Positions 1 through 8,283 of a stretch of 44,685 nucleotides of DNA are shown here, one piece after another (position 1 is the first letter of the stretch; each line of letters begins with the position of its first letter). The position numbers and the translations under genes are program-made. The notes under the pieces are model-generated. The model saw nothing but the letters and a program-made list of their open reading frames with translations, made no database searches and was not told where the DNA came from. Origin of the DNA: Promethearchaeota archaeon (GTDB lineage Archaea > Asgardarchaeota > Lokiarchaeia > Sigyniarchaeales > SOKP01); the NCBI GenBank assembly GCA_004375715.1, contig SOKP01000012.1:1-44685 (forward strand). Direction: 5' to 3'.

Positions 1-96
1 GGCTAATTTATAATTGTTAATTCCTTTATAAAATTAACCAAATATCTTTTTTTTTTTATTATAATAAACATAAAAAACCAGAAGTAACTCAAAAAA

Positions 97-2385
97 TCAT
101 TCTTTTATTGGTTGAAATATTCCCTTTTCAATTAAATTAAAAATTGTTTGATAATCTTTAGGGGAAGAGGTGTTTTCTGGTATTAAATAAAGCGAATAGA
201 AATAATTGAAATTATTTTCTTTCATAAAAGTTCGGGCTTTACCAACCATCTCTTTCTCAGACATACTTAGCTTGATCTTAGGGTTTTCTACGATTTTTAA
301 CTGATAAAGAAACGAGACGTTCAAATGTTTTTCTATTAATTCTTTCATTTTGTGGAAGGGTTTCAAAATTCCTGCGAAGTTGTCAATCTCTTTTCCATAT
401 TGATTATAAATATCATAGGCTAAGTCTTCCATTATAAATTTAAAATTAGCAGAAGGATTTTCTTTTAATGTTACAATTAATTTTAAATTAACAAATTCCG
501 TTTGCATTACTATTGAATCCTTATATTCTATATTCAATGTACGAGATTCCTTTGCTGTTTCTGAAATCGTCGATCCAAAGTTACTAATAGCTTGCAGGAA
601 TCCTGAAATTAAGCTAGTATCTATTTTTCTTCCACCAAACGATTGGGAGAATACGTCGATTCCAGATTTCGTATCAATCACGATGATTTCGTTGATTTTT
701 GAAAGATCTGTAAATCGACTCAAGAATTTTTCTAGCTTAGTTCTTTGACGCGAGTGAATCCTCTTGTATGCTATGAATGATACTAATCCTAATACTACCG
801 CTCCAAGAACACTAATTAAAATTATTAAAGGCAACGGAAATTCAGGCGTTGGCGTTGGCGTTGGTTCTGCAATGGAAACCTCAAAAATTTGTGATTGAAC
901 GCCTGCATCTATTTCAGTATCACTAAACCAGAACACATAGGCAGTATAAATTCCTACTAGATCAGACAAGCTAAGGCTGTACGAAAAGGGAGTTGCTGAG
1001 GGGAATGTTATTGTCTGATTCGGTTGAGGTATACCAGCAGGATCAAGTAAAATAAAAATATAGGTTCCAGGTGAAGAACTTAAAGGAAGTAAGAATTCTA
1101 TCTCTTGACCTAAGGTATATTCCGTTTTTTGAACGTTTAAATCAAACGCAATATTAGTAGAATCAGCAACGATCTCCCAGTCTGCTCCAATGGATATTGA
1201 ATCGTTTAAAATAACAATTTTATGGTCTGTTGTATCTACTATGACACCCGATGTAATATCACCCTCATCTCTCAATACGGTTATATTCTCCCAGCTACTG
1301 GGATAATTGAACAAAACGCTATAATTAGTGGGTTGTCTTACGATTGTTGGTTTTACACTCCACTTATTTGTTGTGCCTTCTTGGACTACAATGGAACTTG
1401 GAAAATAATGATTATTAGAAAGAGTTACACAACAACTAACATTAAAAAGCAAACTCTCTGAAGCTTGGTTGTTCACGATAATTTGGTAACTTTCACTTCC
1501 CGGTGAGAAGTCAACTACAGTCTTTCCTAAATATCCTTCTTCTTCGCTCGTAGTATTAGATATCTGATACAACTGATTATTAATGTTGGCAGTCATATTA
1601 ATTTCTTCTGGATAAACCGGGGTCTCTACTTTCTGAATCAATTTATGTAAGTAGGTATGATTCTGTACTCCTGTGCTCCACTGAAAAGTTTCATTGTAAT
1701 AAGAAGTGTATAAACTCGCATCACTGGGATTGATGTTGTTATAATACCACCAAATTCTATCGTCATTAACGGTAAGAACATTTGAACCATTTATTACTAA
1801 AAAGTAATTACCTTCAGACAATAAAATAGGACTGGAAAAGTTTTGTCTATGCCATCCCTCAGTAGTGGACATATTTATTTCCACTGTTGAATAAACTGAG
1901 CCATTAGGTTTATTATTTAGTGCGTCATAACCTCTTATTTGAAAATCTATAATCGTGGGACCTTTTTCTTCTTTTACACCATATAGATCAACCCCAAAAA
2001 TAGTAGTAGGTTCAGTTAATTTGAGTTGTATCCCCAACCCATAATTGCGCGATATGAGGTTTTGATAATAAACACGATCATAATCGCCTGTGTAATTTTG
2101 GCCTTCAATTATTTTTAATTCTTTTCCAAATTTTATATCAGTAAAATTAAGCTCAATATCTTGGATAAACCATGAAGATGATGGTAATGTTATATTTAAG
2201 GAATTTACATTTTGATGAGTTTCATTAAATTTGGAATACTCGTTCATTTCGATATTTGTATTGAACGTGAGGGAGGGTCCAGTGCCGTTTGCGGTAATAA
2301 AATCTACTTTTAAGAATAGAATTAAGAACATAAATAGAACGATCGACATGGCACCAATTCTATTAACAATTCTTGTCTTCTTCAT
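97..2385 (-). CDS. Single-pass membrane protein: large ectodomain plus cytosolic longin/roadblock-like domain (paralogue A)
   Basis: The protein has 762 residues. It opens with a hydrophobic signal peptide or anchor at about residues 13-30 (IVLFMFLILFLKVDF). A long beta-rich, Asn-rich ectodomain with many NxS/T sequons follows, then a Pro-Thr linker (TPTPTPEFPLP) just before one transmembrane helix at about 519-540. A basic stop-transfer (KRIHSRQR) leads into about 220 cytosolic residues. Residues 560-690 alternate strands and helices (EIIVIDTKSGIDVFSQSF, then SLISGFLQAISNFG) in the way of archaeal longin/roadblock-like domains; that assignment is my inference. The last 70 residues look like a separate small domain. 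The same architecture recurs in the gene at 11815-14082. It is probably a surface receptor or sensor signalling inward to small GTPases. Ligand and partner are not known. The start is an ATG and no frameshift is visible. Confidence 0.75.
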   Translation of the reverse strand: MKKTRIVNRIGAMSIVLFMFLILFLKVDFITANGTGPSLTFNTNIEMNEYSKFNETHQNVNSLNITLPSSSWFIQDIELNFTDIKFGKELKIIEGQNYTGDYDRVYYQNLISRNYGLGIQLKLTEPTTIFGVDLYGVKEEKGPTIIDFQIRGYDALNNKPNGSVYSTVEINMSTTEGWHRQNFSSPILLSEGNYFLVINGSNVLTVNDDRIWWYYNNINPSDASLYTSYYNETFQWSTGVQNHTYLHKLIQKVETPVYPEEINMTANINNQLYQISNTTSEEEGYLGKTVVDFSPGSESYQIIVNNQASESLLFNVSCCVTLSNNHYFPSSIVVQEGTTNKWSVKPTIVRQPTNYSVLFNYPSSWENITVLRDEGDITSGVIVDTTDHKIVILNDSISIGADWEIVADSTNIAFDLNVQKTEYTLGQEIEFLLPLSSSPGTYIFILLDPAGIPQPNQTITFPSATPFSYSLSLSDLVGIYTAYVFWFSDTEIDAGVQSQIFEVSIAEPTPTPTPEFPLPLIILISVLGAVVLGLVSFIAYKRIHSRQRTKLEKFLSRFTDLSKINEIIVIDTKSGIDVFSQSFGGRKIDTSLISGFLQAISNFGSTISETAKESRTLNIEYKDSIVMQTEFVNLKLIVTLKENPSANFKFIMEDLAYDIYNQYGKEIDNFAGILKPFHKMKELIEKHLNVSFLYQLKIVENPKIKLSMSEKEMVGKARTFMKENNFNYFYSLYLIPENTSSPKDYQTIFNLIEKGIFQPIKE

Positions 2386-2469
2386 AAGATCATTTAATTA
2401 TATAATAATCTTGATAAAAAAGCTTTGTTTATTTTCTATAAATAATTTGAGATGATAGGGAATTATCTT

Positions 2470-3756
2470 ATGGTAACAAAAATAACGAATGGTATGAATG
2501 ATTGGTTTGGGTGGTTTCCGGCATCCATTTTTGAAAATGACACCTGTTTTTTTATCCCAAGCATGGCAAATACTTGTGTTTTTGATACAAAAGAAGGGTT
2601 AGTGATCTTTGATGTTCCAATTAGGCAGTTCGCCCAAAAAACCTTCGATCAAGTAAGGAGTTTTACTAATAAACCTGTTAAATACATTATTTATTCACAT
2701 GGGCATTTTGATCACGCTTTTGGCTATGGTCCTTTTATAGAAGAAATAAGAAAAAAAGGTTGGGACATGCCCGAAGTAATTGCTCACGAGAATTGTATCA
2801 GACGATTTGAGAAATACGAAATTTTGGGAAAATATCACGATTGGATAAATAAGCAACAGTTTGCCTCTGTAAGTGGTAGGGGTCAAGATGCTGTCGTTTC
2901 TGCTCACGAAACATTAAACCCTACCATTATTCTTAAAGGAAATGACTCTTCATATTCGTTTAAATTAGGTGATGTAAATTTCGAAATTTACCACGATATA
3001 GGTGAAACTGACGATTCGATTTGGTTATGGGTCCCTGAAAAGAAGACTATTTGCACAGGCGATTTAATGGTTTCCTCCTTCCCTAATATTGGCAATCCTT
3101 TTAAAGTCCAGAGATATCCTAAAGATTGGGCTATAGCAATGGAAAAAATGAGAGAAAAAAACGCAGAATACTTAGTTCCCGGTCATGGGAGACTTATCGA
3201 AGGCACGGAAAAAGTTAGAGATGCTTTATCAATTACAGGGGAGGTGATGCATTTTGTCCACGATGAAGTGGTAAAAAGGTTAAACGAAGGGAAATGGTTC
3301 GAAGAAATCTACCACGAAATGCTAGAAATTTACCCCGATAAATTCAGGAACCATAATATTTTAAGAGGTATATATGGTTGTTATCGTTTCGCTATACATG
3401 CGACTTACAGGCTTTATCATGGGTGGTATGACAGTGGAAATCCTACTGATCTTTTTCCAGCCAAAACAGATGAAATCGCCCGAGAATTATTAAAAATTAA
3501 TAGTGAAGAAAAATATCTAGAGCATGCCAAAAAGCTCTATTCAGAAGGTAAAAAACAGCTTGCTTTACATATTCTTGATATAGTTGCAAAAGGAACTGAT
3601 GAGAAAAATGGAGAACCTCTAGTTGAAACCTTAGAGTTAAAAGTGAAGATCTTAAAAGAAAAAGTAAATGGTGAGACCTCTTTCATTGCAGGGAACATTA
3701 TCAATAATGCAACTCATCAAATAAAAGAAAGATTGAAAGAATTGAAAAAAAATTAA
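2470..3756 (+). CDS. Metallo-beta-lactamase-fold hydrolase, alkylsulfatase type
   Basis: The protein carries the binuclear zinc motif HGHFDH (HxHxDH) at about residue 77, a later metal Asp in CTGDLMV, and a metal His in VPGHGR. After the beta-lactamase fold comes a helical segment containing YHGWYDSGNP, which matches the GW(F/Y)DGNP signature of the dimerisation domain of SdsA1/BDS1-type alkylsulfatases. The C-terminal SCP2-like substrate domain of full-length SdsA1 (about 650 residues) is absent. There is no signal peptide, so the enzyme is probably cytosolic. ATG 2470 is preferred because AGGG lies about 9 bases upstream. An in-frame ATG at 2452 would add six residues but lacks a ribosome site. 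The gene converges on a sulfatase operon, which supports a role in sulfate-ester cleavage; another hydrolase activity of the fold cannot be excluded. Confidence 0.8.
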   Translation: MVTKITNGMNDWFGWFPASIFENDTCFFIPSMANTCVFDTKEGLVIFDVPIRQFAQKTFDQVRSFTNKPVKYIIYSHGHFDHAFGYGPFIEEIRKKGWDMPEVIAHENCIRRFEKYEILGKYHDWINKQQFASVSGRGQDAVVSAHETLNPTIILKGNDSSYSFKLGDVNFEIYHDIGETDDSIWLWVPEKKTICTGDLMVSSFPNIGNPFKVQRYPKDWAIAMEKMREKNAEYLVPGHGRLIEGTEKVRDALSITGEVMHFVHDEVVKRLNEGKWFEEIYHEMLEIYPDKFRNHNILRGIYGCYRFAIHATYRLYHGWYDSGNPTDLFPAKTDEIARELLKINSEEKYLEHAKKLYSEGKKQLALHILDIVAKGTDEKNGEPLVETLELKVKILKEKVNGETSFIAGNIINNATHQIKERLKELKKN

Positions 3757-3807
3757 ATTAAAATTTTTAACAATAACTAAAGGATAATAGCTACAAATTG
3801 CATTAAT

Positions 3808-5337
3808 TTAGGTACCAGCTATTCTTTTTGGATATCGAGTTTGTGCGCTGAGATTTTCGTGGAGTAGCTTGTTAACCAATTCGAATTTAACCCCGTTGTA
3901 TTGTTCATCGTACCACAAGTTATTCAACTCATCTAAATCATTTTTTCTGTCAAATAGATCTCCATAATCTCTATGACCTTCGTATATAGTTAACTTAAAT
4001 TCCTTTGTTATTAGATGTCTTAATCTCTCGTGCAGAGGTCCAACTTCCTCATCATTCTCAATATAACAACAATCTCGTGGTTGATTGGCAGAATTCTCGG
4101 GGTCTTTTAAAACAGCTGACATATCAAAGCCTTGCATATCTGGTGGTTGTTTTCTTTTTGATATCCCTAAAAGGTTTAGGAGCGTCTTTGGGTAGTCTAT
4201 AGAGCTCATTAAAGCATCTGTTACCGCGGGTTTTGTTATTCCAGGAACTCTCCAAATCATAGGAATCCGAAACACCCCCATATAAGCTGATGGACCTTTA
4301 AAAAGCATTCCATGCTCACCCATTAAATCGCCGTGGTCACTGTTATATACTACGATTGTGTTGTCAGCAAACCCTAATTTTTCTAAAGACGCTAAGATCT
4401 GTCCAATACTAGCGTCAAGTAACGCAACAGTACCATATGTATAAGCTATGAATTTTCTAAGTTCCTCTTCATTTGTCTCTCTTAACATCGCCCCAGGCAT
4501 AACGTTAATATACGGTGCTAGATAGGGGTGGTTCCTCAAATTCTCTAGATCCTTGAAACTTTTTGGCAATTCAACATCTTCAGACTTATACATATTCCTA
4601 TATTTTCCCGGGGGATAAACAGACTGATGAGGGTCGGGAAATGAACAATGTACATAGAATGGTTTATTCCCATAATCTCCATTGGCGTGCCTTTCCAAAA
4701 AAGCGGTAGTACGTTCAGTTACATAAGCGCTCGAATACAAATCGACCGGTAATTCGTGTTCAGAAAACACAGAAAAGAAATTGTCAATATTTTTCCACCT
4801 TTTCCGCATGTTGTCCGCTAGCCTTGGAGATCTTTCCTCTAACCAATCCAAATAATGACCCGCCAAGCAAGCCCCATGCCCTATCACAGTTTCCACTTCT
4901 TGGTACCCATAGTAAGGAATAGGAAAATTCTCTCGTACGGGATACCACCCTTCTTTTTGGAAAACCCAATCGTAAAAAGATTCAGCAGATTTATCGCTGA
5001 TTCTATACGGGGCCGTGTTAAATTGATGATGCAACTTTCCAAAAACTGCTGTGTGCCACCCTCTATCAACTAGCGTTTGAGTAATTGTTGGGACATCTTG
5101 AGAGAGAATCATCCCGTTGCTTCTAACACCATGTACATTAGGGTAATATCCAGTTAACAATGTTGCTCTATTTGGCATACACATAGGGTTTGTACAAAAT
5201 GCGTTCGTAAATCGAACTCCTTCGCTTGCCAATCTATCCAAGTTCGGAGTTTTTAACATTTTATTTCCAGAACAACTCATGTGGTCATATCTATGCTGGT
5301 CGCTAATGATAAATAAAACATTCATTTTTTCTTTCAT
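3808..5337 (-). CDS. Type I (formylglycine-dependent) sulfatase / phosphonate monoesterase family, copy 1
   Basis: The protein is a 509-residue alkaline-phosphatase-superfamily sulfatase. The activation signature CMPNRATLLTG (CxPxR, then LTG) at about residue 53 places a cysteine for conversion to formylglycine. Metal ligands are visible at IISDQH near the N-terminus and in NSDHGDLMGEHG at about residue 338. The C-terminus carries the usual GDLFDRKNDLDELNNLW segment. It has no signal peptide, so substrates must be imported. ATG 5337 follows AGGTGTAAA, a good Shine-Dalgarno site. It is the last gene of an apparent minus-strand operon (sulfatase 2, TauE/SafE permease, this gene) with gaps of 45 and 81 bases. 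No formylglycine-generating enzyme or anSME is in the window. Phosphonate monoester or choline-sulfate substrates are equally possible. Confidence 0.88.
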   Translation of the reverse strand: MKEKMNVLFIISDQHRYDHMSCSGNKMLKTPNLDRLASEGVRFTNAFCTNPMCMPNRATLLTGYYPNVHGVRSNGMILSQDVPTITQTLVDRGWHTAVFGKLHHQFNTAPYRISDKSAESFYDWVFQKEGWYPVRENFPIPYYGYQEVETVIGHGACLAGHYLDWLEERSPRLADNMRKRWKNIDNFFSVFSEHELPVDLYSSAYVTERTTAFLERHANGDYGNKPFYVHCSFPDPHQSVYPPGKYRNMYKSEDVELPKSFKDLENLRNHPYLAPYINVMPGAMLRETNEEELRKFIAYTYGTVALLDASIGQILASLEKLGFADNTIVVYNSDHGDLMGEHGMLFKGPSAYMGVFRIPMIWRVPGITKPAVTDALMSSIDYPKTLLNLLGISKRKQPPDMQGFDMSAVLKDPENSANQPRDCCYIENDEEVGPLHERLRHLITKEFKLTIYEGHRDYGDLFDRKNDLDELNNLWYDEQYNGVKFELVNKLLHENLSAQTRYPKRIAGT

Positions 5338-5418
5338 TTTACACCTAAATAAGATTTAAACTAAAGACAATATAAATCTATATCTACTTCTTTCAAAATG
5401 TTTCGATGTTTGACAAAT

Positions 5419-6342
5419 TTAAGTTATAAAGTAAAAAACCAGCGCCAAGGCTCCTAATACGAAAATTACAACTCCAACAGCCCTTCCCATCGTTTTAGCA
5501 GATAATTTTTGGATATATGTAGAGGCAATTATGCCAGATGTAATTGAACCGATTGCTAGATAAAACGAAAGTTTGAAATTTAAAAAGAATCGTCCTTTTA
5601 TAGTAATACCAAAAATTTGATAAAATGAGAAAGTACACAAGCCAATTATCATGCTCAGAATTAGAGCTGTACCAACCCCTTTTTTAAGAGGGTATCCATA
5701 AATTATAACTAGTGCTAATACAAAAACTAATCCAGAACTTGCTCCAAATAACCCTGAATTGATGCCAACAAAAATACCAAACCCAATCGCTAAAATATAG
5801 TACATTCGTGAGCCACGCGATATAAATCCTTTAATAGTATCTGATTCAGATGTTAACTGCTCGTCGATCTTTTTACTTAATTCGGTTAGCTCTTCTTTAC
5901 TTTTTCCTCTTTTTACGGTTTTACTTGCCCAGTTCTGAGCCATTTTTTTAACTGATTCGTATGTAGGAAAACCCCTCTTTAGAAAGAGAGCCCCTAAGAA
6001 CATAATGAAAATTGGAACAAACCACCCGTAAATGGAGCCTAGAGGTGTTGTCATTAAAAAAAAAACACCGAAAAAGGTGGTAACTATGCCAATAATGATT
6101 ATTAAAAATATATCTAATCTTATTTTAAATTGTTTTTTCCTAAAATATCCTATTGATACAGCGGCAGATGTAAGCAAATCATTTAATAGATTTATTGCAA
6201 TAGCTAAAAACACATCCCCAGTGAATAACAGAACAATAGGAAGTACAATTCCTAAGCCAGTTTGACCAATAAAGCTTATGCTTATTCCTACGAGAGCACC
6301 TATAGATATTAAAATTGCGATTTGATATATTTCCAAAGCCAT
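5419..6342 (-). CDS. TauE/SafE family membrane permease (probable sulfite/organosulfur anion exporter)
   Basis: The 307-residue polytopic membrane protein is built as two homologous halves of roughly four helices each, joined by a charged cytosolic loop at about residues 125-175. The halves show the family features: Gly-rich GLGIVLPIVLLFTGD followed by AIAINLLNDLL, and GINSGLFGASSGLVF followed by KKGVGTALILS. TauE/SafE proteins move sulfite, sulfonates, taurine or similar anions across the membrane. Here the gene lies between two sulfatase genes in the same direction, with 45- and 81-base gaps, so export of sulfite or sulfate, or uptake of a sulfated compound, is the natural inference. The substrate is not readable from the sequence. 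Confidence 0.82.
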   Translation of the reverse strand: MALEIYQIAILISIGALVGISISFIGQTGLGIVLPIVLLFTGDVFLAIAINLLNDLLTSAAVSIGYFRKKQFKIRLDIFLIIIIGIVTTFFGVFFLMTTPLGSIYGWFVPIFIMFLGALFLKRGFPTYESVKKMAQNWASKTVKRGKSKEELTELSKKIDEQLTSESDTIKGFISRGSRMYYILAIGFGIFVGINSGLFGASSGLVFVLALVIIYGYPLKKGVGTALILSMIIGLCTFSFYQIFGITIKGRFFLNFKLSFYLAIGSITSGIIASTYIQKLSAKTMGRAVGVVIFVLGALALVFYFIT

Positions 6343-6387
6343 TTTTTATTCACATTTGAATTCTTATTTATAAATTTTCATTTTTTT

Positions 6388-7911
6388 TTAAGTTGCAGCA
6401 ACTCTCTTAGGAAATTTGGATTGTGCCTTAAGGTTTTCCTGTAATAATTTATTTACAAGCTTAAATTTTTTATCTCGAAAGTCTTTTTTATCCCATAAAT
6501 TATTTAATTCATGAGGGTCGTTTTTGCGATCGTAAATATCGCCAAAATTATCTAACCCTTCGTAAACAGTTAGCTTATAATCTTCAGTAATTAAATGCCT
6601 TATCCGAGCGTCTAGAGGACCGACCTCTTCGTCGTTCTCTATTAAAACGCAATCTCGTAATTTCTTTGCTGGATTTTCTAAGACTTGTGACATGTCAAAA
6701 CCTTGCATATAAGGTGGGTGGTGTCGCTCTTTTACATTTAAAAGGTTAAGAATCGTTTTAGGAAGATCGATAGTACTAACTAAAGATTGAGACACTCCTG
6801 ACTTTGTTAATCCGGGGACTTTCCAAATTAAAGGGATGTGACAAGGTCCTACGAAAGGACATGGCCCTTTGAATAATAGCCCATGATCGCCCATTAAATC
6901 GCCGTGATCACTGGTAAAAATTACCATTGTATTTTCTGAATACCCCAACTTTTCTAAAGTCGCTAGTATTTTACCTACGCTATAATCTACGTACGCAATA
7001 GCTGCGTATGTTAAAGCGGTAATCTTGCGAACTTCCTCTTCCGTAGATTCTCGTAAGAAAGCTTTTTTAAAGGGCGGATTTTTTAAATGATATCCTAAAT
7101 ATTCATGGTGATATAAATTCTTAGCATCTTGAAAACTTGCGGGGAGTTCTATATCTTCTGGTTTATACAAGTCTTGAAATCTTTTAGGCGGATATAGAGG
7201 ATAATGTGGATCTGGAAAAGAACAATGCAAATAAAACGGTTTTTCTCCATATTCGCCCTTGGCATGTCTTTCGAGGAAAGCAATTGTTCGTTCTTGAACA
7301 TAGGTAGTGTTGTATAAATCTTCTGGTATTCCTTCGCAATATAAACTAAAAAGATTGTCGTAATTCTGAACTCTTTTTTTCATTTCCTCTGCAATTTTAG
7401 GGGCTCTTTCTTCCAACCATTCTGTATAATGGCCAGCGCACACAGTACCATTTCCTGAAATCACTTCCACTTCGTCGTAACCATAATAGGGGAGGGGAAA
7501 ATTCTTGCCTACAGGATCGTTTTTACCTTTATCTACCGCCCAACTAAACAAACTCTCGGCAGATTTCGTTTTTTGCTTAAAAGGGCCTAACCAAAATTGG
7601 TGGTGTATTTTTCCAATAGCAGCAGTATGCCACCCTCTCTTTCTAAGCGTTTTTGTAATGGTAGGGGTATTTTCGGGTAAATTAATTCCGTTGCTTCTAA
7701 CGCCATGCACATTTGGATATAATCCTGTGAGTAAAGTTGCTCTGTTAGGCATGCAAATTGGATTAGTACAATAATAATTAGTAAACCTCACACCCTCACT
7801 TGCTAACCTATCGAGGTTTGGAGTTTTTAGGATGGGATTTCCTGCACAGCCTAAATGATCGGCCCGTTGAGCGTCAGTAATAATAAATAAAACATTCATT
7901 TTTTCTTTCAT
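6388..7911 (-). CDS. Type I (formylglycine-dependent) sulfatase family, copy 2
   Basis: This 507-residue protein is collinear with the sulfatase at 3808-5337 and has an almost identical N-terminus (MKEKMNVLFII). It carries the same activation motif CMPNRATLLTG, the metal-binding TSDHGDLMGDHG, and the same C-terminal GDIYDRKNDPHELNNLW region. The metal Asp region reads ITDAQRADH rather than ISDQHRYDH, so the two copies differ around the first metal ligand. The two genes are clearly duplicates and probably act on related but different sulfate or phosphonate esters. This is the first gene of the minus-strand operon with the TauE/SafE permease. ATG 7911 is preceded by AGGATT. There is no signal peptide, so the enzyme should be cytosolic. 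Confidence 0.88.
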   Translation of the reverse strand: MKEKMNVLFIITDAQRADHLGCAGNPILKTPNLDRLASEGVRFTNYYCTNPICMPNRATLLTGLYPNVHGVRSNGINLPENTPTITKTLRKRGWHTAAIGKIHHQFWLGPFKQKTKSAESLFSWAVDKGKNDPVGKNFPLPYYGYDEVEVISGNGTVCAGHYTEWLEERAPKIAEEMKKRVQNYDNLFSLYCEGIPEDLYNTTYVQERTIAFLERHAKGEYGEKPFYLHCSFPDPHYPLYPPKRFQDLYKPEDIELPASFQDAKNLYHHEYLGYHLKNPPFKKAFLRESTEEEVRKITALTYAAIAYVDYSVGKILATLEKLGYSENTMVIFTSDHGDLMGDHGLLFKGPCPFVGPCHIPLIWKVPGLTKSGVSQSLVSTIDLPKTILNLLNVKERHHPPYMQGFDMSQVLENPAKKLRDCVLIENDEEVGPLDARIRHLITEDYKLTVYEGLDNFGDIYDRKNDPHELNNLWDKKDFRDKKFKLVNKLLQENLKAQSKFPKRVAAT

Positions 7912-8283
7912 AATCCTAAAAAATCTAATCTTACTTGTTAGTTAAAATTAAAGTCTATTTTATGATTTCATTTTTGATGTTAGAAAATATAAAGGTTCAT
8001 GTAGATATTAGTACTTACACCAATAGCTTTTGGCAAGTTTTATAAGTGTCCTATAATTCACTTTTTAATACATAATTAAAGGGATTTAAAAGTAATGCTG
8101 CTTCAAAAAACGACTAGAATTGAATCTAGGAATTCATTTAAGCAATTTTATCCCTTTTTATTATTATTAAATCTTCTCTTATTATTACTATAATACCCCT
8201 CTCTTCTATTAGAAGGAAGGAGATATCTTTCTCTTTAGGGGGGGTTGTATAAAAAACGATAAATTTAATATAGGTAAAGAAAA
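7912..8283. other. Intergenic region between divergent sulfatase operon and leuA-like gene
   Basis: These 372 bases separate two divergent transcription units and must hold both promoters. A TATA-like TTTTATAA lies at about 8038-8045. The stretch is very AT-rich except for C- and G-runs near 8196 and 8238, described separately. The open frame reading leftward across its right part (8138-8341) overlaps the leuA start and has a composition that does not look coding. I see no tRNA or other gene here. Confidence 0.5.
8196..8244 (+). promoter_or_regulatory. GC-rich leader hairpin candidate upstream of the leuA-like gene
   Basis: CCCCT at 8196-8200 can pair with AGGGG at 8237-8241. An inner hairpin CTTCT-ATT-AGAAG lies just inside the left arm. 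The G-run (GGGGGGG, 8238-8244) ends about 40 bases before the ATG at 8284. In DNA this AT-rich such runs stand out. It could be a 5' leader structure or a regulator site for the amino-acid cluster, but the pairing is imperfect and no known riboswitch was recognised. Confidence 0.3.
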
